A DNA stretch of 64,000 bases, from the NCBI RefSeq assembly GCF_019578655.1, contig NC_063257.1, positions 14,632,001-14,696,000 of the forward strand. The letters run 5' to 3'. The notes under the pieces are model-generated. The model searched no databases. It was not told the DNA's origin and saw only the letters and a program-made list of their open reading frames with translations. The translations under genes and the position numbers were made by a program. Origin of the DNA: Ricinus communis. Taxonomy: Eukaryota; Streptophyta; Magnoliopsida; Malpighiales; Euphorbiaceae. Positions 12,016 to 23,167 of this stretch are shown here, piece after piece; the first letter of the stretch is position 1; each line of letters begins with the position of its first letter.

Positions 12016-12384
12016 TGTTAACCTAGATGCTTAGTCATAAGGCTAAAGTCTCTAATTTTGATCTTGATCCTCAAATTGAGTCTTGATCTAATGATATTTC
12101 AAGTATTGTTATGTAGCATTGATCAAAGTTAAAAATCCAAGCCTTCCTTAAAACCGCGACCGCACCCTCCAAGGCGCAACCGCGAAAAGCATAAGTTTAT
12201 GGATAGAAGCTTTCGAAAACTTAAGGATGATAATTACAACCGTACCCTCAAAGGCGCAACTAAAAAAAATGAGGACTTCTAAGGCAAAGACAAAAGGGTT
12301 TCCAAAGTTGACAATCGTGACCGCACCTGTGGAAGGTGCGAATTTAAAATTTGTGAAATGTTGTGACCGTTACAAACTCCCAAC
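12016..12384 (+). repeat. 3' LTR of the SIRE-type element, first 369 bp
   Basis: It matches 13191-13500 base for base over long stretches (start TGTTA(A/G)CCTA.ATGCTTAGTCATAAGG). It contains the GCGACCGCACCCT…GGCGCAACCGCG paired motif. It breaks off at CCCAAC (12381-12386), where gypsy sequence begins. Confidence 0.85.
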
Positions 12385-13190
12385 AGTATGATAAAACATC
12401 CACGATGACGTTTCCCTTTCCTTGCCTATACTTGATCTTTAATGCATTCAAGTCCCATAAATTCTACATCTAAATCAGAAAGTAATGTATACCTGCATGA
12501 TAAAGCATCCATAATAACATTTTTATTTCCTTGCTTGTACTTGATAACATAATGAAACATCTCGATAAATTTAACCCACTTAGCATGTCGCCTATTCAAC
12601 TTGTGTTGTCCCTTTAAATGCTTCAAAGGTTAATGGTCTGTATGAATCATAAACTCCTTTGGCCACAAATAGTGCTGTCAACTCTCTAAGGCACGCATTA
12701 AAGCATAAAGCTCATTGTCATAGGTGGAATAATTCAAGACTGCCCCATTAAGCTTTTTGCTAAAGAAAGCAGTGGGTCTCCTTTGCTGCATAAAAATGGC
12801 TTCAATACCTATTCATGAAGCATCGCACTCAATAATTAAAAGTTTAGCAAAAGTTAGGTAAAGCAAGAATATGTATAGAAGACAATTTATCTTTAATCAA
12901 GTTAAAAGCCTTTTCTTATTCATCACCTAACTTAAACTCTACACTTTGTTTTATATCTTCAGTTAAAAAGGTGGCTAGTGTGCTAAAATTCCTTACATAG
13001 CATAGCGTCTATAAAAACTAGCCAAACCATAAAAGCTTCTCACATCCCCAACTCCCTTAGGTGTCAGCCACTCTTTGATGACTTTCACCTTTTTCTCATC
13101 AATCTTAATACACTTAGCACTAATAATATAATCTAAGAATAAAAGCTTATCTGTTCAAAAGGTACACTTTTTGAGATTGGCATAGAGCTT
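12385..13190 (-). pseudogene. Ty3/gypsy RT end and RNase H fragment
   Basis: The minus-strand frame 12426-12626 reads [20 protein letters not shown] and [17 protein letters not shown], the RNase H end of a gypsy pol. Upstream are the [13 protein letters not shown] and [18 protein letters not shown] segments with stops, then RT thumb sequence to 13190. The piece is wedged between two copies of the SIRE-type LTR. A segment of about 110 bp coding KQGxxNVIxD is duplicated (12388-12437 and 12498-12550). Confidence 0.85.
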
Positions 13191-13594
13191 TGTTAGCCTA
13201 TATGCTTAGTCATAAGGCTAAAATCTCTAATTTTGATTTTGACACTCAAATTGAGTCTTCATCTAATGATATTTCAAGTGTTGTTTATGTAGCATTGATA
13301 GCATTTTAAAATCCAAGTCTTCCTTAAAATCACGATCGCACCCTCCAAGGCGCAACCGCAAAAAGCATAATTTTATGGACAAAAGCTTTATGGACAAAAG
13401 CTTTTGAAGACTGAGGCACAGATAAAAGGGTTTTCAAAGCTGAGAATCATAACCGCACCCATGGAAGGCACAACCGTAAATGTTGTAACTGTTACAAACC
13501 ACCAACGATTAATTTTGAAGCAACCAATATCTCCTTGCCATGTCAGATAGTGGCTTTTCAAGATTCGTGACCGCGATGCAAAAACGTACGACCT

Positions 13595-15095
13595 TGATAT
13601 GCATAGTTTTACACATATTTGCTTGCATATAATTGCATAGTTACTTAACAACTATTGTGCTTTTATTCCAAGATCAACCATGTTTTGTGTTCTTTTGCAT
13701 TTCAGTAGAATTTATAGGACCATCATCAGTATTGAGCAATTATAGATCAATACATGCGAAAATGGACGGGAATTCATCAAGATTGGATAAGAGCTCGCAG
13801 TGCATACATTGAGCATGGCCTAGGTCAAGGCCGCGCTAATCACCACGGCCTAGACTCTGGCCGTGCCCAACCATGAGCTTTTGGTCTTCAAAACATGGCA
13901 TTTTAGGCACGATTTCCATAGCAACCATGGCCTTCAGCATGGCCCGTGGTGGCTCAGCACCGGCGGGGGCACGGCCATGAATAAACCCTAATTGTTGAGA
14001 CTCGAATGTTCAGTACGGCTTGGACTCCGGTCAACACGGCCTTGACCACGACCGTGCTGAGACAATTATATAAGGAAAACTATTTTTTTTAGGGTGAGCT
14101 AAGCAAGGAGTGAGAGAGAGCCCTGGCGGCTGGTTCGGTTTTTGCATAGTGCTGAGTTCGGGAGAGAGTTGCAGAGAGGAAGAACCCTGGAATCGCAAGG
14201 TTCCGAGTGCCAAATAATAGTGGAGCAATTCAAGAGGCAATTTGGGAGATTAATCATAGTGCATATCCAGATTTGGAGTTGTTCATCCAATTCGAGAGAA
14301 AAGGGTGGACATGTTTCATTTTCATTATTCTTCCATTGTAATTGATTTCCTAGATTGTTTTAAACATGAACATGTTTAGCTAGATTGTTAAATCCATTGG
14401 GATTTCTTTAATATGTTAGCTTAATATTATATTGTTCAATTGTTTAAGTTAGTTTTGTATTCTTCTTGCTTTCAGTATTAATAAGATAATGCATTATTTA
14501 TGAGATGTTGTGAATTGTGGTGTTTAGATTGCTTTATGTGATTGAGAAGTCCATTTGGCAATTAGAATTTTGAATAGTAAGAACTGGTTAATAATCACTT
14601 AGAGATAAGGATAATTAACTAGCCGGATTAAGAATTAACAAAGCTTAATAGAGGCGGATTAAGGGTTAATACTAATTTAAGAATCAATCGTTAGGATAAG
14701 ATTCTAACTTTAGGTTATTAGGTTTAGGAATTCAGTTATCTCGAGAGAGAAACCAAATTCAGTTAAGAATTCGTCCACTTGTAGCATAATTAGACTCATC
14801 AATCCTTTATCTTTTGTTTAATTGCCAACTAGTTTAGGTTCCTTTTGGGTTTGCTTTCTTATCTTGGTTATTTCATTTATCCATTCATTCCTGCATCTTC
14901 CTTATAACTTAGCTTGTAGCTATTAGTTAGTTTAGAAATTATTCATCATTCATTTTAGGTTAATATAACAAAGAACAAAGAAGTAACTCTAGGCTTTCAC
15001 TTTCCCAAGGAATACGACCTTGATACTCGCCATGAGTGCTAGACTGCATCGATAGGTTCACTGCTTTAGATTGTAGCTGCATGAATAGCCTATCA
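13595..15095 (+). repeat. Left LTR of the Tat-type element
   Basis: It begins TGATATGCATAG and ends AGCCTATCA. It is rich in CACGGCC/GGCCGTG motifs around 13810-14060, able to fold on themselves. Short ORFs within it are not conserved genes. Confidence 0.93.
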
Positions 15096-15101
15096 AGTTT
15101 T

Positions 15102-15119
15102 TGGCACCGTTGCCAAGGA
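15102..15119 (+). other. Primer-binding site, tRNA-Asp type
   Basis: TGGCACCGTTGCCAAGGA, six bases after the LTR. It differs at two positions from the tRNA-Asp complement used by Athila/Tat elements. Confidence 0.85.
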
Positions 15120-15277
15120 ATGTTTGAAAACTAGAGTGAAATTTGCTATTTGTTAATTTAGCCTTTTTTTATTTTATTTTATGGTTTTTATTTTTATTTA
15201 TTTATTTATTTATTTTATTTGTACGTATTTATTTAGTTTAAGTTTATGATTCATGTAGTGAATGATAAGGAGGTTCA

Positions 15278-15643
15278 ATGCTAAATTCAAACTCTTTGTA
15301 TGACGCGTTGGAGAATGGGATCAGGAACCAAGAGAGTGCTAAAAATTGGGACACCCGTGCAGCCTTAGCAACTCGAGTGGAATCATTTTGCAGGGCTACC
15401 GATCAACTCTCCACTCCTATCCTTTCATCTCAAGATTTTTGTGAAATCTGTTGTGGTTTACATTTGAGTAATGATTGTCCATTGTACAGTGATGTTGCTC
15501 ATTGTTCTTATAACTTTAAAAAGGTGAATTATACGGGAAGCTGGCTAAATAACTTATATGAAAGCACCTACAATCAAGAATGGAGCACTCATTCACCGTT
15601 TGGATGGGACTTAGATGGCCAAGAACCACCAGGATTTCAGTAA
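15278..15643 (+). CDS. Gag C-terminal part with a zinc-knuckle-like motif (121 aa)
   Basis: An open frame in the non-autonomous element. The middle reads CEICCGLHLSNDCP (CX2CX4HX4C). This matches the knuckle seen in Tat-family gag (CxxCGGxHLSxxC). The remainder, with DCPLYSDVAHCSY and SPFGWDLDGQEPPGFQ, resembles the stretch after the knuckle. The capsid part of gag is missing, so at most an RNA-binding fragment could be made. A further 300 bp with stops (15644-15960) continues the gag-pro linker. Confidence 0.6.
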   Translation: MLNSNSLYDALENGIRNQESAKNWDTRAALATRVESFCRATDQLSTPILSSQDFCEICCGLHLSNDCPLYSDVAHCSYNFKKVNYTGSWLNNLYESTYNQEWSTHSPFGWDLDGQEPPGFQ

Positions 15644-15964
15644 CTACATCAGCAGCCTAGTCTTGCACCTTCAACTCAAGATGAAGAGTTAGTTCTAGAG
15701 GAGCTGATGATGAGGTTCTTTGCAAGTCTTGATGATAGATTCCAATAAACAGAGAGGGTACTTCAAAGTCAACAAGCCTCAATTGAGAACATAGAGCATC
15801 AAGTAGGCTTGATCTTCAAGTTACTAGCTGCAGAACAATTGGGAACTCTATCAAACACTATTGAATCCGTGGAACATTTGAGCGCCGTCACTTTGCGTTC
15901 AGGTGAGAAATTTTCTAGTTTATCTACTATGTTTGACGATGATGCTTATGTGTAAGACGATTCT

Positions 15965-16378
15965 TTGAACATAGAGATAGAACCAGAAAAGGAAAAGGCG
16001 AACATGATTCCTCTGAAAGACTATCAACAGGAATGTACAGTTGATGATGCTGAGTTGCAGTTACAGGAATTTTTGGTGGATTTTCCACAAGTCCTTTCGA
16101 TGATGGAAGATGAGCACGAGTTATCTAATGAAGAAGTCTTGGAGGAGCTCGAGTTTCTTCTAGCAAGTGAACCAAGACAAGAATTGGAGAAAACCATTGA
16201 CATTCCTGAAGAAATTGCCCAACCGTCGATCCTTCCAATTAGTGAAACTTCAGCTTTCAAATTGGAAGAGCCCCTAGACCATCATGACTACGTGCAATTA
16301 TACGAGGAGCGAGTTTTGCCCAACATACTGGCAACTTGCTTGACAGTCGGGAAGAGGAAATTGACGATTATCCTCTAA
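15965..16378 (+). CDS. Acidic gag-pro linker ORF of the Tat-type element (137 aa)
   Basis: Strongly acidic (EELEFLLASEPRQELEK; LEEPLDHHDYVQLYEERVLP). This type of sequence lies between gag and protease/RT in Tat elements. It stops at 16378, where a full element would continue into RT. Within about 100 bp the sequence has reached the post-pol motif. Function is unknown; it may be only the edge of the internal deletion. Confidence 0.5.
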   Translation: MNIEIEPEKEKANMIPLKDYQQECTVDDAELQLQEFLVDFPQVLSMMEDEHELSNEEVLEELEFLLASEPRQELEKTIDIPEEIAQPSILPISETSAFKLEEPLDHHDYVQLYEERVLPNILATCLTVGKRKLTIIL

Positions 16379-16483
16379 GCGGATACTTAAAGCCATTTGC
16401 TTGGAAGAAGGATGGATGGTCGTTAATCATGCCCGTTTGCTTTTCACCATGAGTCCAGCTAAGAAGACTCATCACATAAAAAA

Positions 16484-16507
16484 GAAGTGCTTTTGGGAGG
16501 CACCCCA
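16484..16507 (+). other. Post-pol motif retained next to the deletion
   Basis: AAGAAGTGCTTTTGGGAGGC followed by ACCCC. In Athila/Tat elements this follows the pol stop. Its presence right after the linker ORF shows that pol was removed as a block. The 1.8 kb from here to the right LTR (16508-18276) is untranslated and AT-rich, with no gene. Confidence 0.6.
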
Positions 16508-18276
16508 AATTCTATTTTTCATTTTTAATATTCTACCCTTTCATTTTGAAACATTTTATTAGTTTTAAGTTTTCATATTTTATTTAATTATTATTTTCAG
16601 TTTGATTATTTCTTTATTTTATTATTTTCAAATTCTACCGAAGAGGCACTGAATTTCCACTACATCAGCCTCGATAAATGATCAGGGCAGTCCCCTAGAT
16701 CTTTTTATTTTTCTACATTTATTTACTTTATTTTTCATACATGTCATGCACTTGGATTGTATTGCCTTTGTTCTCTTAGTTGAGCATCCCATGCGGGGTA
16801 TCCATAACATTTTACACTAAGGACAGTATGTTCTTCAAGTGTGGGGTGGTTGTGGGTAAACCTTATAATCCTACTCTCTTATATGGTTTTTATATATATA
16901 TGAAATTGCTATCACTAGGTGTTGTGTATTGTTAGGATGTTAGGACACTGTGTCTTTATGCACTTAAGTATGCTATTTTTGAGCTGATTGAGACTTGATT
17001 TATAGAATTATAGCTACTTTTCTTTGTTGATTCATTGCCCTTGGAAAACAATTGATGGTGTTTTGCATATCAACCTTGCCGGGTTAAACCGGTGTTATTT
17101 AATTGTTTTTTCAAATTGTCGAATTTTAACTTAGAACGTTGATAATGTCATATGCATGTGTTGCGAACCAAATGCACCTAATACCATACCTCAAAGTGAG
17201 ATTTTGAGCCAGTTGAGCATTTATTATATTTATGCTCTTTATATTTCTTGTTTGAGTGTGCATTGTACTTGACTTTGCTTTTAGAACTTGCTTTGTAATG
17301 CTTGTTGAAGTTACATGAATATTGTGAATACCATGAGATGATTTGGGCGATTTAGGATTCACCACATTTAGTCAAAAGCCTACCCCCTTATGTTTCCATT
17401 AGTTAGCCAGTTTTGAGCCTTAACCTTTTCTTCATAATCTACACCTATACACTTCAATTATACCATTCTTTACATTTATCTTTCCTTTACCCTTATGTTG
17501 GAAATTCTTTTTGTGATTTGCTCACCCTTATGTGGGATTAAAATGTCAGTTGCTATGTTGGTAAATTCACTAAGTCTTTTTAAGATTTTAGATGCTTCCT
17601 CTGATCCAAACTGTATTTTTATTCTTTACGTATGCAGCAGTTCTTATAAGCTGCTAGTTTATTATTCAAAAAAATGATGAAAAGAAAAAAGAAAAAAACA
17701 GAAGAAGAAAATAAATAAAATTCTTTAATTATTTGTCTCTTTATCGGATTTAGAGCATTTGCGAGAATTATTCTAGGAAGTAGGGATCTTAGTGAAAAAT
17801 TCTTTTTGTATATTAGGCATTTAATCCTTTGAGTATATATTGTTGTTTATCACATGAATTCTAACATTTTCACACTTCTTTCCCAAATCTCTATACCTTT
17901 ACCTTAGCCCCATTACAACCTTGGTAAAGACCCTTTGATTTTGGTATTTACTTATTCACAGTAGTGAAGATATGATTTATGAGCAAGCTTATGGTGAGCG
18001 GGTCTTATGCATTTGCTTTAAAGGATTTTTTATTCACCTAATATACACTTTGAGCGACTTGAGTGATCCCTGTGAGGCATTGGTTTGTGATGTTTGTGTT
18101 GAGTTGTCATTTAAGTTATTCTTGCATTAATATTATTTCTATTCTCTATTAATGATTTACAATTTGATTTATGATTGAGTATCCTTTGAGATGTGTTAAA
18201 TACTATCTGTTGTGGACTAGGGGCATAAACTGTAAGGAATTGTTGACTGGAGTTTTATGAGGAGAGTTGTTAATTG

Positions 18277-18312
18277 CTTGAGGACAAGCAATAGCTTAAG
18301 TGTGGGGTGATT
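18277..18312 (+). other. Tat-type polypurine region before the right LTR
   Basis: CTTGAGGACAAGCAATAGC is followed by TTAAGTGTGGGGTGATT. This is the typical Tat/Retand/Ogre block ending at the LTR start TGATGTGC. Confidence 0.85.
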
Positions 18313-19809
18313 TGATGTGCATAGTTTTACACATATTTGCTTGCATATTATTGCATATTTTCTTAGAAACTATTGTGCTTTTATTCCAAGATCACCCGTG
18401 TTTTGTGTTCTTTTGTATTTCAGGAGAATTTATAAGACCATCATCAGTATTTGAGCAATTATAGATCAATACATGCGCAAACAGACGGGAATTCATCAAT
18501 ATCGGATAAGAGCTCACAGTGCATACATTGAGCACGGCCTAGGTCAAGGCCGTGCTGATCACCACGGCCTGGACTCTGCTCATGACCAACCATGAGCTTT
18601 TGGTCTTCAAAACATGGCATTTTGGCATGGTTTTCGTAGCCACCACGGCCTCTAGCACGGCCCGTGGTGGCTCAGCACCAGCGGGGGCACGGCCATAAAG
18701 AAACCCTAATTGTTGAGATTCGAATGCTCAACACGGCCTGGACTTTGGCACGGCCTTGACCACGGCCATGCTGAGACAATTATATAAGGAAAACTATTTT
18801 TTTAGGGTAAGCTAAGCAAGAAGTGAGAGAGAGCCCTGGCGGCTGGTTCAATTTTTGCATAGTGCTGAGTTCGGGAGAGAGTTGCAGAGAGGAAGAACCC
18901 CGGAATCGCTAGGTTCCGAGTGTAAAACAATAGTGGAGCAATTCAAGAGGCAATTTGGGAGATTAATCATAGTGCAGATCCAGATTTGGAGTAGTTCATC
19001 CAATTCGAGAGAAAAGAGTATGCGTGTTTCATTTTCATTATTCTTCCATTGTAATTGATTTCCTAGATTGTTTTAAATATGAACATGTTTAGCTAGATTG
19101 ATTAAATCCATTAGGATTTCTTTACTATGTTGGCTTAATATTATATTATTGGATTGTTTGAGTTAGTTTTGTATTCTTCTTGCTTTCAGTATTAATAAGA
19201 TAATGCATTATTCATGAGACGTTGTGAATTGTGGTGTTTAGATTGCTTTATGTGATTGAAAAGTCCATTTGGCAATTGGAATTTTGAATAGCAAGAACTG
19301 GTTAGTAATCACTTAGAGATAAGGATAATTAACTAGCCGGATTAAGAATTAACTAAGCTTAATAGAGGCAGATTAAGGCTTAATGCTAATTTAAGAATCA
19401 ATCATTAGGAAGAGATTCCAACTTTAGGTTATTAGGTTTAGGAATTCAGTTTTCTCGAGAGAGAAACCGAATTCAGTTAAGAATTCATCTACGGGTAGCA
19501 TAATTAGACTCATCAATCCTTTATCTTTTGTTTGATTGCGAACTAGTTTAGGTTCCCTTTGGGTTTGCTTTCTTGTCTTGGTTATTTCATTTATCCATTC
19601 ATTCCTGCATCTCCTTTAGAACTTAGCTTGTGGCTATTAGTTAGTTTAGAAATTATTCATCATTCATTTTAGGTTAATATAACAAAGAACAAAAAAGTAA
19701 CTCTGGGCTTTCACTTTCCCGAGAAATACGACCTTGATACTCGCCATGAGTGCTAGACTGCATCGATAGGTTCATTGCTTTAGATTGTAGTTGCATGAAT
19801 AGCCTATCA
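18313..19809 (+). repeat. Right LTR of the Tat-type element
   Basis: Starts TGATGTGCATAG and ends AGCCTATCA, followed by the duplication GACCT. It differs from the left LTR by scattered substitutions and small indels. Confidence 0.93.
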
Positions 19810-20340
19810 GACCTCGAGTTGCACTTTGATAGTGCATTTAATACACTATCTTTAAGCAAAAGTTGGTGTAGTTTTCAGGAAGAATGAGCAACTAATCCTT
19901 AAGGTTAATAGAGTATAAAAACCACCTCAAATGACTTTTAATGGTTGATCAATAATCTCCAAAAACTTATACTATTGTGCATTAATTTTTCTTTCTTTTT
20001 GCAATCAATTATAACAATCCTTGGTTGTTCTAAGAGTTTGAATGCTCTATTGAGGTTTGAGTGTTAGATGAAACACTTGGGATTGGATTTCATAGTTATC
20101 CTAGGTAACTCTTGTGAGGGTTGTGTATGAGCCATAAAAAACAATTGCAAGGTTTAGTATGAGCCCTAAACACTAAGTTTGGAGTGAGCTTGTGAAAACT
20201 CCATTGTAATAGTTCTAAAGTATAGTGAATACCCAATTGGAGATTGGAGAGTGAATGTAGGGTTGGTTAATATCTGAACCACTATAATTCTTTTTGTTCT
20301 TTCTTCTCTAACCTTCTTCTCTTTATTATCAAATTTTTTA

Positions 20341-20853
20341 GGGAAAAGCTCAAAAAACCACCTTGTGGTTTCACAAATTTACATTTGGAGACGGAGGCAT
20401 TTTTTGTATTAAATGAGTAACATGTATTTTATTTTTTAAGCACTTGTTAGGTACATTTAATGTTTTTCTCATTTTTTAGCTTGTAAATATTAATAGAAAT
20501 ATAAGTTTTTAATAACATAAGTATTTTTAAGTATTTAGCATCCAATTATATATTTTATAATCACAACAAATTATTAAAATTTTTAAATTTTAATCAAATT
20601 TAAGAAATAATTTTTTAAATTTTATGAATTCTATAATACAATATTATATGTTACATTGCTTATGAAATCATAATTTAGTCATGGCCATGTTAAGTACATG
20701 CAAAACTATATAAAAAATAATAAAAACATAAATATGTATCTAAAATAAATGCTAAAAGATAAATCACGTGGTACTCCTTTGATACGAAAAATATATTCGT
20801 CCCTAAAATGAAAAAGCGCCAAACTATAGGAGTAAGTTTTTTTAACTTTACCT
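20341..20853. mobile_element. MITE of about 513 bp inside the SIRE-type LTR
   Basis: The left end GGGAAAAGCTCAAAAAACCA and the reverse complement of the right end (AGGTAAAGTTAAAAAAACTT) form imperfect terminal inverted repeats. These go on into a TTGTGGTTT/TATAGTTTGG pair. Flanks AATTTTTTA and AAATTTTTA form a 9-bp duplication with one mismatch, a Mutator-like length. It carries no ORF. The same DNA is absent from the related LTR at 59770-60814, so the insertion has an empty-site counterpart in this window. It shares end wording with the element at 32752. Confidence 0.75.
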
Positions 20854-20916
20854 AAATTTTTATTTTCCATCCTTCTTTTAATTCACTAATTCAACTCCCA
20901 CTTTCTTGGTTCGGCC

Positions 20917-21006
20917 TTTATTAAAGACTTTACCGAGTTGGGTTCTATTAATAAGGGAATTGCCAGGTAATATGCTGACTTTGCTAGGGTTGAACCATAC
21001 TCCATG
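20917..21006. other. Unassigned flank, left half
   Basis: Ninety bases between the SIRE-type LTR end and the gypsy insertion. With the gypsy element removed it continues directly into 27632-27770. The minus-strand reading frame runs through the join for over 40 codons. Not recognised. Confidence 0.4.
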
Positions 21007-21804
21007 TGATACGAAACCTCCAAGGATAAGCTTGAGAACCCCTTTGATTATTATGGACCCCTACAACATTAACTTGAAAACTCCAATAACAATTCAATCT
21101 CAACCCCTAAGAAAGCTAAAATTCAGATTGCTTAGAAAGATAATCAAAGATATAGAATAAAGAAAACTTATTTTCTGAGTTCCAGATTCGAAACACTCCA
21201 CAAGAAGGTGATCAGCCTACTTGAATGTTCTTTTAGTATGTATTCAACTCAAGAACACAAAGATAAAAGCAAACAACCCTTTAGCTGTAATTCATCAAAA
21301 TCTGAAGTGAATTTCGTTTTTGGCCTTTATATAGCCTTTACAAGACCTAAAAAAACTCATACCCTAAAATAAACAAACTCAGCTTATGGGCTTTAATATA
21401 AACAAGTTTGAATAGCCCATTATCAAAGCAATAAAACTAATAGGCTTCTAAATTGACATGTTTAAACAGCCCATTATGACAAAAATACAAACATTTAATT
21501 CCACTCAATTAAGAAGGCTAAAAACTAAAAACAAACTTAAGTAAGCCCATTTTGAAGTTGAACTTGAATTAAGTTGTAAATAACTTTTTTTGATCTTGTC
21601 TCCAAGCCTTGGATTCCTTTCAGCCCATTACAAGCCAAATTCACCAAATATTGTAGATGACTAATTAATGCTTATTGAATCTTCTTAGCTCATGATCTTG
21701 TTATAGGTCCTTGAGGCAGAATAATTGGATTGACAATCTCCTCAATTTTATCCTTGCTTCCTTGGTCATGGTCATCCTCTTGGTGTGTAGGCTGTTCCAT
21801 AACA
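21007..21804 (-). repeat. 3' LTR of the 6.6-kb gypsy element
   Basis: Pairs with 26829-27626. TATA box on the minus strand (TATATAAA, 21326-21333). It encodes the last part of pol. In this copy a CGA-to-TGA change ends the frame at 21690, after GPITRS, about 150 bp earlier than in the other LTR. Confidence 0.95.
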
Positions 21805-23167
21805 TTTTCCCTCTCCTCAAAAGGATTCATCCTCGAATCAAAAGCATTACCTACATCAAAAGGACTCAAATCAGCTACATTAAATGAAGCACTTACATTG
21901 TACTCACCTGGCAAATCCACTTTGTATGTGTTGTCGTTAATCCTTTCAAGTATTTGAAAAGGACCATCCCCTCTTAGGTTCAACTTGGACTTCTTTTAGT
22001 GTGGAAACCTTTCTTTGTGAAAATGTACCCAAACCTAATCGCCAAGTTAAAAAATCATTGGCTTCCTTCCTTTATTCACATGTGAAGCTACTTTAGCATT
22101 TTGCTTTTCAATCCTTTCCTTAACTTGCTGATGTAACTTCTTCACCAAATCTGCCTTTGAATTAGCATCAATACTCACAAATTTTTTAGGTGGCAATGGT
22201 AATAAATCAATAGGAGTAAGTGGATTAAAATTATAAACAATTTCAAATGGAGAACAATTAGTAGTGCTATGAACAGCCCTATTGTAAGCAAACTCCACAA
22301 AAGGAAAACAATCCTCCTACATCCTAATATTCTTTTCTATAATTGCCCTAAGCAAAGTAATCAAAGTCCAATTAACTACTTCAGTTTGTCATCAGTTTGA
22401 GGATGGCAAGTAGTTGAGAATAACAACTTAGTTCCTAACTTTCCCCATAAAATACGCCAAAAATGACTCAAAAATTTAACATCTCTATCACTAATAATGC
22501 TCTTAGGTATGCCATGCAAATGCACATCTTCTTTGAAGAGCAAATTAGCAATCAATTTAGCATCATTAGTTTTATAACATGGTATAAAATGAGCCATCTT
22601 ACTAAATCTATCCACCATAACAAAGACACTATCATGACCCTTCCTAGTTTTAGGCAATCCAAGCATAAAATCCATAGATAAATCAGTCCAAAGTTCAATA
22701 GGAACAGGTAATGGTATATATAAACTATGCGGTTTCATCCTAGACTTAGCCTCTCTACATGTTATACAATGCTCATAAACCTTATGCACATCATGTTTCA
22801 TACCAGGCCAAAAGAAATGTTCTATCAGCATATCATAGGTTTTATTTACCCCAAAATGATCCATCAAGCCTCCTTCATGTGCTTCCTTAATTAACAATTC
22901 TCTCATAGAACACTTAGGAATACACAATCTATTTTTCTTAAATAAGAAACTATCAAACAAGTAAAAATCATTTGAAACAGCCTCATTACCATAAGATACA
23001 TATATATCACCAAAATCATCCTCATTAAGATATAACTCCTTAATATGCTCAAAACCCAACAATTTGGCGCTAAGAGAATTAATTAAAGTATACCATGCAT
23101 TAGCAACCACATCCTCTTTACCTTGCTTGAAGCTAATCACATATGGAAATGTTTCTACGAATTCCAC
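21540..23167 (-). pseudogene. Gypsy integrase of the 6.6-kb element, frameshifted
   Basis: 22376-23167 (263 aa) contains the connector, the HHCC finger ([11 protein letters not shown] ... [13 protein letters not shown]) and the DDE core with D in [10 protein letters not shown] and D in [10 protein letters not shown]. The frame is lost right after CHPQTDD at about 22383, apparently by one missing base; the catalytic GAA codon follows out of frame. 22047-22298 and 21690-21983 give the C-terminal half, ending in SASFNVADLSPFD and an acidic tail. The tail crosses the polypurine tract and enters the 3' LTR. Confidence 0.92.
21805..21822 (-). other. Polypurine tract of the 6.6-kb element
   Basis: On the minus strand TTTTGAGGAGAGGGAAAA, immediately before the TGTTATGG start of the LTR. 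It lies inside the pol coding frame. Confidence 0.9.

Larger units (their letters stand above)
7728..12384 (+). mobile_element. 5'-truncated SIRE/Maximus-type Ty1/copia element
   Basis: The plus-strand order is integrase C-terminus, RT, RNase H, an extra env-like ORF, a polypurine tract (12002-12015) and the first 369 bp of the 3' LTR starting TGTTAACC at 12016. The order IN-RT-RH is copia. The long extra ORF between pol and the 3' LTR is characteristic of the SIRE/Maximus lineage. The left end is lost in the middle of the integrase and the LTR is cut at about 12385. Confidence 0.8.
13590..19814 (+). mobile_element. Complete non-autonomous Tat-type LTR retrotransposon with 5-bp duplication GACCT
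   Basis: It consists of two LTRs of 1,501 and 1,497 bp, a tRNA-Asp type primer site just inside the left LTR, a polypurine tract just before the right one, and GACCT duplications at 13590-13594 and 19810-19814. The 3.2-kb internal region holds a gag-like zinc knuckle and a gag-pro linker ORF, then jumps to the post-pol motif. Protease, RT, RNase H and integrase are all absent. The LTRs are similar but visibly diverged, so it is not recent. It sits inside a SIRE-type LTR. Confidence 0.93.
13191..20916 (+). repeat. Second SIRE-type LTR (solo or fragment), split by two insertions
   Basis: It starts TGTTAGCC at 13191, is interrupted at 13594 by the Tat-type element, resumes at 19815, is interrupted again by the MITE at 20341-20853, and ends near CTTGGTTC at about 20916. 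Removing the insertions leaves about 1 kb that follows the LTR at 59770-60814 from end to end. A TATA box (TATAAAA, 19914-19920) marks the promoter. No partner LTR, primer site or internal region is attached, so it is a solo LTR or a fragment. No clear duplication flanks it. Confidence 0.8.

Noticed and set aside
12016..13600. Repeated GCGACCGCACCCT...GGCGCAACCGCG motifs as a CRISPR-like array
   Set aside because: They are spaced irregularly within LTR copies, are part of LTR U3 DNA, and the organism is a plant.
14031..14345. ORFs in the left Tat LTR, one repeated at 18855-19058
   Set aside because: The repeat is the second LTR. No family protein is encoded in these LTRs, and the opposite-strand ORFs are shadows.
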